This document shows, in pieces, positions 54,326-64,000 of a stretch of 64,000 nt of DNA. The stretch is from Prunella strophiata (lineage: Eukaryota; Chordata; Aves; Passeriformes; Prunellidae). Where the stretch lies: the NCBI GenBank assembly GCA_036583965.1, contig JAZBQD010000030.1, positions 113,454,254 to 113,518,253 of the forward strand, written 5' to 3'. The translations under genes and the position numbers were made by a program. Numbering within the stretch: position 1 is the first letter of the stretch; every line of letters starts with the position of its first letter. The notes under the pieces are model-generated. The model was not told the DNA's origin. It saw nothing but the letters and a program-made list of their open reading frames with translations, and did not search any database.

Positions 54326-55539
54326 GTCTCCTGCTGTTAGGACACAAAAATAAACCCAAGCCATCCTCCACATCCTTTAAAACATTAAAGATGTTGTAAT
54401 AAACAACTTTAACTCCATCAATAGAAGGGATTTAGTAAGAAACTCTCAAAACTAGAAAAATACTGGATGAAATGAAAAAACAGAAAGGATTTTAAGTGCA
54501 GGTGTAAGGCACCTTTGCAGGATTGAGGCATTGCCAATAAAACCACTCTGTGCCAGCCAAGCCAGATCCACCTCCATGGAAAAATAAAATTATCACACAA
54601 TGTCATCAGGGCCAGATTGGCTTGGTTTGTTTGGCTACAGAGAGGATTTAATTTCGTTTTTATCAGGATGTTTGCAGTGCTGCTCACAGCAGAGAGAGTG
54701 AAATCAGGGGATAACATTTCATTTATCTGGGATCAAAAAATAAAATAAAATAAAGTCAATCCTCCCATAAAACCCAACAAAGTGGAAAAGCTGCAAGATA
54801 CTGCCAGCAAAAATTAAGAGTAATCTGATGCAAACACTGGGCAAGAAATGGAACTCTATTTCCCTCATCTAAGGATCTTAATCATGGGATTGTTTCTGCT
54901 CCTGAGGACAAAGCAAGAGCTGGGAAGTTTTTCCAGCAGCTCTCTGCCAAGTCAGGGCTGCTGCCATTTCCATGGGGAAGAGATTTGTCTGGGTCACTCA
55001 GAATCAGGCAGCTGGTTTGCTGACAGGACACATCAATTCTCAAGGTATTTAATCTGGATTTTTGCAGTGAAAAGACAGATGAGGAGTTGATTTCCACCCA
55101 GGAAAGCAGGGATGGAAGTAATGATTTAGTGTGGATTGATATTCGTGCACCTCAGCTGCCAGATGTCAGCAAGGTTGGATAAAATGCAATAATTGAAATG
55201 AGGTAAATAGATCATGTTTGTGCTCGGACACAAAGGCAGGAAAAGAAGTAATAACATAAAATAATTAAAAACCCATACAAAAGCCACTTGCCAGTGACCA
55301 AAACCCAGGTCACAAACTTCCTTAGCAAATCCCGATGTAAATAATCATTCATCACCTTCCACCACGGATGCCAGGCTCTTTTCAGCGGCCAGGACGAGGC
55401 GCGATGGCCACAAATTAAAACAGGAAATTCCACCTCAACCTGAGGAAGAGCTTCTCCCCATGGAGGTGGCGGAGCACCGGGAGAACCACGGAAAATGCTG
55501 AGCTGGGCAAGACCCACCAGGATCACGCAGATCCTGCCC

Positions 55540-56290
55540 CAAATCCCAGCCTGGCACCCGCGGAGCTCTCGGGGCCGTGCCCATTCCCGGCAATGCCGCG
55601 GATCTCCCGCTCCGAGCGCTCCCGGCTCAGCGGCTCCAGGTGAGCGCGCCTGGGCTGGGTGTGGATCCCCTTCCACCCCCGCCCGTTCTGGGATGGCGGC
55701 ACTCCGGCCCGGGGCAGCGCTGTCCCCTCAGCCGGCTCCGCTCCCGTCCCTTCCCCTACCTGCGCAGGGCCCCCGGGCCGGCGGCGACGTGAGGGGGACC
55801 GGGCGGCGGCGGCGGGGCGGGAGCGGCTCCCGCAGTCCCTATGGAAACGCGCCCTATGGAACGCCGGCCCTATGGAGAGCCGGCCCTATGGAAGCCCGGC
55901 CCTACGCAGAGCCGCTCCCATGGAAGCCCGGCCTATGGAAGCCCGGCCTATGGAAGCCCGGCCCTAAGGAACGCCGCCGCCCTCGCCCGCGTCGCAATGC
56001 CCGCAGCGGGGCCGCACCACCGAGCGCCGCGCGGGGAGCGTCGAGGCATCGCGCTGCGGGAGGACTGCAGATATCCCTACAAGCCGAGAGCGCTGGCGTT
56101 GTCGCTCGCTGTTGTTGTCGCGCGCTGTCGCTGTCGCCTTTCTCCCGGTGCCACCCTCTGTCGCGTCGCGGCACAGCCCGCAGCGCGTCACCTGCCTCCC
56201 CCCCCCCCTGCGGGGAGATGGTACAGCCCGGCGGACGGGCCGGGGCGCTGAGCGCCCTCTGGCGGCGTGGGCGGGAACGGCGGCTCCGCA
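55540..56290 (-). promoter_or_regulatory. DOP1B: CpG-island promoter region of DOP1B
   Basis: A sharp rise in CpG and GC content lies upstream of exon 2, with GC-box-like GGGCGG runs near 55801-55830 and no obvious TATA box. The 5' UTR in exon 2 begins at a splice acceptor, so an upstream non-coding exon is required, and this island is the natural place for it. One possible exon 1 donor on the minus strand is at 55760 (GCGCAG before gtaggg). The exact start site cannot be read from sequence alone. Confidence 0.7.
55836..55972. repeat. Short tandem repeat inside the CpG island (CCCTATGGAAGCCCGG-like)
   Basis: About nine imperfect copies of a 14-16 bp unit of the form cctatggaagcccggc lie in the promoter island. 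The copies are CpG-containing and vary in the second half. Confidence 0.8.
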
Positions 56291-57236
56291 CCGGGATAAC
56301 CCGGGAAACACCGGGAGAAAACGGGATGTACCGGGATAACCCGGGAAACAGCGGGAGAACACGGGATGTACCGGGATAACCCGGGAAACAGCGGGAGAAC
56401 ACGGGATGTACCGGGATAACCACGGGAAACAGCGGGAGAGCTCCGGGATGTACCGGGATAACCCGGGAAACATCGGGAGAGGCACGGGATGTACCGGGAT
56501 AACCCGGGAAACAGCGGGAGAGCTCCGGGATGTACCGGGATAACCCGGGAAACATCGGGAGAGGCACGGGATGTACCGGGATAACCCGGGAAACAGCGGG
56601 AGAGGCACGGGATGTACCGGGATAACCCGGGAAACATCGGGAGAGGCACGGGATGTACCGGGATAACCCGGGAAACAGCAGGAGAGCTCCGGGATGTACC
56701 GGGATAACCCGGGAAACACCGGGAGAGGCACGGGATGTACCGGGATAACCCGGGAAACAGCGGGAGAGGCACGGGATGTACCGGGATAACCCGGGAAACA
56801 GCGGGAGAACACGGGATGTACCGGGATAACCCGGGAAACAGCGGGAGAGGCACGGGATGTACCGGGATAACCCGGGAAACAGCGGGAGAGGCACGGGATG
56901 TACCGGGATAACCCGGGAAACACCGGGAGAGGCACGGGATGTACCGGGATAACCGGGAAACAGCGGGAGAGGCACGGGATGTACCGGGATAACCCGGGAA
57001 ACAGCGGGAGAGCTCCGGGATGTACCGGGAGAGTCACGGGAAACACCGGGATAACCCGGGATGCATCGGGATAACCCGGGAAACACCGGGAGAACACGGG
57101 ATGTACCGGGATAACCCGGGAAACAGCGGGAGAACACGGGAAACATCGGGAGAGCTCCGGGATAACCCGGGATGCACCGGGATAACCCGGGATGCACCGG
57201 GATAACCCGGGAAACACCGGGAGAGCCCCGGGATGT
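56289..57236. repeat. GC-rich 38-41 bp minisatellite upstream of DOP1B
   Basis: About 23 copies of ccgggataacccgggaaaca then gcgggagaggcacgggatgta-like text. Each unit contains one cccggg and four or five GGG runs on the plus strand, plus several CpGs. It starts about 0.3-0.5 kb from the probable promoter. Open frames of 447 and 417 codons on the minus strand (Tyr/Pro/Ser/Arg-rich) are repeat translations. Confidence 0.97.
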
Positions 57237-57725
57237 AAGACACACGGCTATTTAATATTTCAATAAAAGTTTATTAAGGGATAAAGGGGATAAAATCCAG
57301 CGCAGGGTGCTTGGCTATTTGCCAAAAGCACACGGTTGACTTAAACCATGTTTTATTTAAAAAAGATTTTAATTTTTTCTATATTTTTCTACATCTTTGA
57401 ATATTTTGTATATTTTTATATATTTTAATATATTTTATATATTTTAAAAATTATATTCCCTGTTACATTACAGAGGGTACATGCATATTCATAAGAGTTT
57501 ATGCATATTCAAACATTCTTTTGAGTTTAGAGATTCTTTTGCTTGGTTTTAACCTTTGTCTTCAGGCCATCTTTTAGATTCAATATATTTTATTTCTTCT
57601 TCTGGTTCCATCCTGCTGTATTTTCACTCCCTGATAACGAGGGTCTATAAATTCTTCTTATTTTTTTTGGTGCTCTGGGTTCTGTTTCTGTTATCTTTCA
57701 GAGAAGATAGTGCCCAAATGTGAAA
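57237..57725 (-). mobile_element. Probable ERV LTR, minus strand
   Basis: Read on the minus strand, the block ends with cccttaataaacttttattg, then a short U5-like tail reaching the minisatellite edge. Upstream are TATA-like elements and atgcatgtaccctctgtaat text. This is the layout of an LTR; limits are approximate. Confidence 0.55.
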
Positions 57726-58200
57726 TCACTTAATTATTTTACACCTTTTTCTGAGTTAGTTACAAGAAAAATCATTTCAACATTTCACAGTCTGTGCTAT
57801 GCTACAGTCTAAGATAGTAGATATTAAACTACTGTGTGGATTTAGGGGAAAAAAAAGCATTTTTGGGAAATTGTTATGGTTTTACAAGAGGTTAGATGTC
57901 ACATTTATGGAGGGCTGGAGTTCCATGTAAGGAACATCTTCCTTGTAATTCCATGGTTTTTTCCATCTGTTTGCTTGGAAAAAGGTGATTGTGCTGGAGG
58001 AAATTTAGTCCTGTGACAGCAAACCAAAGGAACAAACCAACCAAACAAAATCAAGATACTGTCAGCAAAAATTATTTTAAATAATTAAAAAAAAATTAAA
58101 TACCCATGGGAACTAAAATAGAGGATTGTGCCTGAAACAGATTAATCTACTGTGGAAAAATTATTGAATATTATTGAACCTCAATTTCTCTTCCCCCTTC
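57726..58200. other. Unassigned intergenic sequence
   Basis: Ordinary AT-rich sequence, with no reading frame, repeat family or structure that I can support. Confidence 0.5.
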
Positions 58201-58204
58201 ACAC

Positions 58205-58305
58205 TTTTTTTTTTTTTTTTTCCTTCCCTTTCCTTTTTTTTTTTTTTTTTAATATTATTATTTTTTTTAAAATCTGTTTTTTTTTTTTTCACAGGCGGAG
58301 GTTTC

Positions 58306-58341
<36 letters not shown>

Positions 58342-58350
58342 CTTCCCTTT

Positions 58351-58383
<33 letters not shown>
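58205..58383. repeat. Poly-T tracts
   Basis: Six or so long T runs are separated by short ccttcccttt-type interruptions, directly preceding the (TATAA)n array. Confidence 0.95.
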
Positions 58384-58386
<3 letters not shown>

Positions 58387-58793
58387 TATATATAATATAA
58401 TATAATATAATATAATATAATATAATATAATATAATATAATATAATATAATATAATATAATATAATATAATATAATATAATATAATATAATATAATATAA
58501 TATAATATAATATAATATAATATAATATAATATAATATAATATAATATAATATAATATAATATAATATAATATAATATAATATAATATAATATAATATAA
58601 TATAATATAATATAATATAATATAATATAATATAATATAATATAATATAATATAATATAATATAATATAATATAATATAATATAATATAATATAATATAA
58701 TATAATATAATATAATATAATATAATATAATATAATATAATATAATATAATATAATATAATATAATATAATATAATATAATATAATATAATAT
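58384..58793. repeat. (TATAA)n pentanucleotide array, about 410 bp
   Basis: More than 80 nearly perfect tataa units. The 201-codon minus-strand open frame (repeating Ile-Leu-Tyr-Tyr-Ile) is an artefact. Confidence 0.99.
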
Positions 58794-58799
58794 ATGCAG

Positions 58800-59700
58800 G
58801 CAGAAAATCCTGGTTGTTCAAGCAGCTGGGAAAAAAAATCAAGGGAAATGTGGATATTCTCAGTTCAGTCACAGAAAGAACAGAGATAATTTCTCCCTGG
58901 CTAAGCCTGGGAATCTTAGAGGAAAGAATTCAAACAATTATTATTTTCTGTAACCATTGTTTATAAATATAGTTCTCTAAAAAATACTATTGATAACTCA
59001 CCAATAGTGTGAGAAGTTTTCACTTTGAAACCAATCAAGTCTTAAATCCACCATTATTCCTATAAAAATGATAAATTTATAATAATAAAGTATCTTTTTT
59101 ACCTTCTGCATCATAAAATCAATACTAATTATTACCCAGCTAAGAGCCCTCTACCACAGGGAAATGTATTTATTATTGTATTTATTATTCAAGGTGAGAG
59201 AAGAGAAACTGTTCAGATTTGGATGCTACTGTTTCAGCAATGAGCCCTGAGAAGTTACATGAAGTATTAAGTAACACATTAAAATATTAAGTTACATTAC
59301 ATTCAGTGCAATAAATATATTAAGTGTTACATTAATATACTGTTTTCCTTTCCTGCCTCTCCCCTTCCTAGCTAGATTTTAGGAATTTAACCTTTCCAAA
59401 CTGCAGTGCCACCAATTCAAGTTTCAATTTTTAAACTTCGGAATTATTCTTGGAAATGCTGCTCAGAGCTTCTAAGCATGAACCTGACTCAGCAAATAAA
59501 TTGTATTTTTGATGATTTCCTTAAGATATAACATTTATGTCCTAAAATATGCTGTATTTTTTAGGATGTTTTTCAATTACTTTCTCAGGGAGTAGAACTG
59601 GATGATCTTACCCAGATATTCTGTGATTCCATGGTTGTGGAAATGCCATGAAAAGATCAATAAATCACATATAGAAGTGTTGTGCAGGACAACAGCCCAT
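58800..59700. other. Unassigned intergenic sequence with a decayed CR1 end
   Basis: Mostly featureless AT-rich DNA. A forward CR1 3' end is visible at about 59595-59632 (actggatgatcttacccaga, then attctgtgattccatgg). Confidence 0.55.
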
Positions 59701-59702
59701 TA

Positions 59703-59752
<50 letters not shown>
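59703..59752. repeat. (ATT)n microsatellite
   Basis: About 16 tandem att units. Confidence 0.98.
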
Positions 59753-59754
<2 letters not shown>

Positions 59755-59992
59755 CCTTAAACTTCACACTCAGCAAGGGCACCAGAATCTGAGAGCAACA
59801 AAACTGAGTCCCACCACAGCTGCAAAACATCTGTGCCCTGTCCTTCCTTCTGTTCATCCCATGGGAAGTTGTTAAAAATGACCAGATAATACTGCTTTTT
59901 TTGCATTTATGTATTAGTTTTGCATGTTGCTATTGATCATAAGTATTTAGGTATGGTACAAATGAGAACTTTTTTTAGCTGCTTGTTAATAT

Positions 59993-60205
59993 AATAAGTA
60001 TAATATAATTAATATAATATAATATAATGTAATATATAATGTAATATAATATAATATAATATAATATAATATAATATAATATAATATAATATAATATAAT
60101 ATAATATAATATAATATAATATAATATAATATAATATAATATAATATAATATAATATAATATAATATAATATAACGATATGGTATAATATGATATGATTT
60201 ATAAT
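59993..60205. repeat. Second (ATAAT)n pentanucleotide array
   Basis: The same five-base motif as 58384-58793, with degenerate edges (aatgtaatatataatg; gatatggtataatatg). It lies 1.2 kb to the right. Confidence 0.97.
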
Positions 60206-60784
60206 ATAATTAATATAATATGATTTTATCAGCTTAAGTAGGAGAGTGGGGAAGAGCTCATTAACTCCTCTTATCAGAAAAGTGTGAAACAACAGGGATG
60301 AAATCATGGGAAGGAATAAAATTTATTGACTTGATCTCAGGATGTCATGCAGGTAAGTCAGGGTTGGAAACCTAAACACAAAGAGTTTCTGCAACATCAA
60401 AAACTCTCAGGAATATTTAAATAATGCATAAACTAATGAATGTGCATGTAACCCTAGCAATGGAACTGTATATAGAGAACATGATTTTAAGTTTTTTGGT
60501 GTGCTTTTTGCTTCATCAAAAGCACCCCAATGCTAGAAATATTGTCCCTTTTTATCCTATTATTAAAATTTTAAAAGTTCTAAGGAGTGAACTCTGTTTT
60601 TCACAAGTCTGTTTAAAATTTTAAAAATTCTAAGGAGTGAACTCTGTTTTTCACAAGTTCAACACCTCTGTGAGGGATGGCAGTGACTCCCCACCCATCA
60701 CCTCCCACTTTGCCTCCTCCCCCTGACACAGAGGAAGTTGATTTAACAGAGCTTAATTGAAGAATTTGAAATGCACTGAAGTAT

Positions 60785-61790
60785 CAGAGGATGGTTTGGG
60801 ATAGAAGGGATCTTAAAGATCACCTAATTCCAGCTACCTATGGGCAGGGACACCTTCCACTTGTCAGGGGTCTCTCAGGAGCTCAGGATGACCCTGATCT
60901 GTTTGAGAGTCTCTGTGTCCCAGCCCGAGAACCAAAGGAGGAGTCAGGAGTCTTCTTGTGCACTTTTCAAGGTTATTATTTCTTATCTAACAAATTTTCT
61001 CCCTGACCAGCCCAGGTCTGTTCAGCAGGTCAGTCCCAGGCACACTGCCCACCTCTGGGGTGGTGTTGTCTTTTTATACTAAAAACTACCTGTACATTAT
61101 TTACAGTTATTTTCCAATACCTATCACCTGTGTTACACAGTCCAACTCTACTCTAAGCCAATCCAAAAGTGCCACCATCACCCAGAAGATGGAGGCTGAG
61201 AAGAAGGAGAAAGAAGGACAGAACACACCCAAATTCCTCCATCTTGACCCCTGAACCCTCATTCTAAAAAACCCCAAAATTCTACTTTTTCACCCTGTGA
61301 TAAACTTATTATTACTCTACGTAATTTTTGTGGTTTGTAACTCTTCACATAAGGTTGGTAATTTTTTCCATGGCTCAAGATCAAAGGCACAGGGGTCTTG
61401 GGCTCTGTGCCAAGGTCTCTGAGCCCCCTGCCAGGGGCTGGAGCCATCCAGGGCAGCCAGAGGGATGTGCTGGGTTCTGACACCACTGTCCCACATGGCT
61501 CCAAGCCCCATCCATCCTGATCCTGGACACTTCCAGGCATGGGGAACTGGAAATATCTCTGAACAACCTGTGCCAGGGCCTCACCACCCTCACATGTAGA
61601 ATTTCTTCCCAAAATCCAATCCAAAGCTGCTCTCTTTCCAATTCAGGCCATTCCCCCGTTGCTCTGACTCCTATGGAAAGTTCCTCTCCAGCTCCCCTCC
61701 AGCCCCTTTAGGCTGCTCTGAGATCACTCCAGAGCCTTCTCTTCTCCAGGCTGGGCTCTACACAAAGTTTTACAGCTCAACAAAACACTC
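60785..61790 (-). mobile_element. CR1 LINE 3' fragment split by a solo LTR
   Basis: The left part (60785-60861) is a CR1 terminus reading ggatggtttgggatagaagg then cagggacaccttccact. The right part (61483-61790) resumes with ccactgtcccacatggctcc and continues through the CR1 interior. Rejoining across the LTR gives the usual CR1 order. Confidence 0.88.
60862..61482 (-). mobile_element. Complete solo LTR (621 bp) with 5-bp target duplication
   Basis: The element is bounded by the inverted ends tgtcag and ctgaca. CCACT occurs immediately on both sides (60857-60861 and 61483-61487), a target-site duplication. On the minus strand it carries a tataaaaag TATA box. No internal retroviral genes are present, so recombination between two LTRs has left one. 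A 5-bp duplication would suit several ERV classes; the family was not named. Confidence 0.92.
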
Positions 61791-62259
61791 CAGCACGAGT
61801 TTAACACCTTTGGCAAAACCTTACAAACCTAGAACTTGGGTGAAGCTAAAAAAACCCCAAACAAACAGACCCTGAATTAAACTTCAGCAAGAGCTTTACA
61901 GATCCCAGGGGATATTAAAATACTAATTTGTATTTAGCACTGGATATTTCCTGGCTGTGCTCAGGGTAGCCAGGATTCTTCCAGGCTGGTCCTTGCACAA
62001 AACAAGGCCAAGGTGTGTTTGGAATGTTTGGAGATGCCACACAGATGGACAGCCAGCTTTTGAAGCCCAGTGACTCAGGCAGCACTTGAGGGGTGAAGAG
62101 TTAGGCAGGATTCCCCACTGCAGGATTAAGTCTTTTAAAGCTCTGACTAAATCCAAGAGCCGCGTTTTGTGTTTTGCTGAGTTCCCAGGAGCACACTGGA
62201 AGGGCACACACAAACTGGTTTTTCTCTGGGGCACAGCAGCAGGGTTGTGTTACAGTGCA
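61791..62259. other. Unassigned intergenic sequence
   Basis: No repeat family or coding exon recognised. Short open frames on both strands have no family resemblance. Confidence 0.45.
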
Positions 62260-62857
62260 GCAGCCAAAACTTTCACAGCTTTTGTGCTGGTTCTTGGCTT
62301 CATTTTTCTACCTCTGTTGGATCAGGACTGAAGGCACTTGAGATTAGAGTTCATGCTCAGACTCAAATGTTTATTTTTTCTTGTCTGTGTTACAGTCTCA
62401 CAAACCCTGAGTTCTGCAGTATTTCACTAACAAGGCACAAAATAGCTAAATATCTTTCTATACTAGGTATTTTAAGGTTAAACTATCCAATTAAGAAATG
62501 ACATCCAATTATTTTCACTTTTAACCCAATAACCAACCACCCATGCCCACAATGGGGACTTTTTTATCCAATGACACAAAACCACCCAAACCCATGGAGA
62601 AGGTGAAGAAGGAGCAGCCTCCACCCTAAAACCTCCACCTTGCTTTCTATCTATTCCTGTATTCTAAACCCTTAAACTCTGAGTTTCCCACCCTGTGATA
62701 TTACACACTTCTATTCAAACCACACACCTAAAACCTCAGTTTTATTATTGAATTTTGGAAGCCTTCTCCAGGGCCTCAGGTCAGTGCAGTGTTCCCTTGG
62801 GGGTCAGTGCCTGGCAGCACAGAAATCTAAAATTCTCAGCAGCCAGGGTTCCAATAG
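62260..62857 (-). mobile_element. LTR-like repeat family A, copy 3
   Basis: Reverse complement of the copies at 25068 and 41085, including ctgaaattctc-type start text (here aaattctcagcagccagggt) and caatgacacaaaaccaccca. It lies outside the gene, unlike the other two. Confidence 0.72.
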
Positions 62858-64000
62858 TTTTGTAATTTTTTCTCCTAAACCCAAGGCCTCTGATGTTTTT
62901 TTCTTCTCAGAATAGATTACTCTGAGAACTTTTGGCCTTCCCTTCAAGGAGCTCTGGGGCGTGACTGATGAAGTAATTCTTCACAAAAACAATGCTCCTG
63001 TATGCTTAAAAAACCAATTTACAACCAGCCCTTTGTTCTGTGCTGATAAGCAATTAATAATCCTCCACAATATTTATTTCCAGTGCCTTCCACTCCAAGG
63101 CTTCCCAACCCAAGCTGTTCTGGGGGAGGCCAATGTCAAAGCCAGCCACCATCACCTCCCTGACTCCTGATTAACAATTAACAAGCCCCTTATTGATTTG
63201 TCATTACTAACAACAGCTTTATGGGCAATTGTTTCCAGCTCCTTCAGCCTCAGAAGAGGCAATTTTTCAACTCTGAGACTTTGAAAGGCAATAAACAGTA
63301 TTTCAGCAAATACAGAGCTCTGCATATCACTTACAGTTCTTGTTGCTGCTATGTGGAAAGCACTTAATTCAGATTTTATTAAGGAAACTTCATGCTGTGC
63401 AATAAAGGAACTGAGGAACACTTTGCTGTGTCAGGTCTCTAGTTTATTTTCTCTGTATCCAATGCAGACATCACAAATCCCAGCCACAAACTTAGCTGCA
63501 GAAAATGAAAATATATTTTCTGATTTTATAAGTTTTTAGTACCAGAATAATTAAGTACCAGAATATAAATCAGTAAGTATTTATTGATATATTAATAACA
63601 CCAAATGATTATGTCTGGCTATAAATGGTGGATCAGTGCTATTTTTATTTTCACCTAATTCTGTTTAGTTCTGATAGTAAGGAATGTCTGTCCAACAGTG
63701 ATTCTGATCTTTAGTCTCTCCCCAGGCAGATCACAGCAGCTCTAGAACAACCCCATCCTCTTTAGAAAACCCTGTGCAGCCTCCAGAACAGCTCTGGATG
63801 CTGGAAAACTCTACTGTGGTGAGAGATAAGGCACCTGCTTCCTCATCCCAGCTCCATGAGACCCATCCCAGGGGAGAGGGAAAAGGGAATGATGGAATTA
63901 GGAGTGAAATCAGCAAAATGAGCTCAGCTCCCTTTCCATGCCCACCTCCCTGAGCTCACCAGGGTTTGACAGTTTTGTCACTGACAAACTGGCCGTGAGG
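62858..64000. other. Right edge, unassigned intergenic sequence
   Basis: No recognisable gene or repeat. The 89-codon minus-strand frame at 63152-63421 is hydrophobic-helical in parts but matches nothing I know. CBR3 or CBR1, expected upstream of DOP1B in mammals, is not visible. Confidence 0.45.

Noticed and set aside
55902..57245. Minus-strand frames of 447 and 417 codons
   Set aside because: They translate the GC-rich minisatellite plus part of the CpG island; composition follows the DNA unit and not a protein family.
58267..60307. Ile-Leu-Tyr-rich frames on the minus strand
   Set aside because: They translate (TATAA)n arrays.
63152..63421. 89-codon minus-strand frame as a gene piece
   Set aside because: No family resemblance, no splice-supported neighbours, and chance frames of this size are common here.
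57237..64000. CBR1/CBR3 exons expected upstream
   Set aside because: No short-chain dehydrogenase motif such as TGxxxGxG or YxxxK in a plausible exon was found.

Overview
The window reads as avian nuclear DNA, probably from a songbird. It holds about thirty CR1 LINE 3' ends, several endogenous-retrovirus LTR families, many tandem arrays, and one large gene with short exons and classical GT-AG introns. The species is an inference: the repeat classes are typical of birds, and the high LTR load suggests a passerine. No bacterial-type operon, CRISPR array, tRNA or rRNA gene was found.

Layout. The minus strand carries a nearly complete DOP1B (DOPEY2) gene. I reassembled 36 coding exons from the ATG at 52908 down to the stop at 4165-4167. 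Intron phases agree at every junction, and the joined exons give about 2271 codons, against about 2298 residues in human DOP1B. DOP1B is a Dopey-family protein that works with MON2 in Golgi-endosome membrane traffic. A CpG-island promoter lies at about 55.5-56.3 kb, so exon 1 is non-coding. Intron 2 (39.75-52.77 kb) is the largest at 13 kb. It carries LTRs, a decayed retroviral env fragment, a 1.2-kb minisatellite and AT-rich arrays. To the left (1-4.1 kb) are the 3' UTR and flanking repeats. To the right (56.3-64 kb) is gene-free DNA: a GC-rich minisatellite, an LTR, poly-T and (TATAA)n arrays, a textbook solo LTR inserted in a CR1, and a further LTR copy. In mammals the neighbours are MORC3 downstream and CBR3/CBR1 upstream; neither is seen here.

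Unusual points. The gene looks intact except for one extra base in exon 13 (an assembly error or a real frameshift) and one GC-AG intron after exon 29. Intron 23 carries a 1.34-kb (GAGAA)n array, which in the pre-mRNA is (UUCUC)n. Local duplications have copied splice-site regions (exon 3 donor, exon 18 acceptor). Two distant CR1 copies carry the same expanded 31-bp minisatellite. Nearly all very long open frames in the window are translations of tandem repeats or antisense shadows, not genes. I found no convincing undescribed protein system; the interest here is repeat architecture acting on a conserved trafficking gene.
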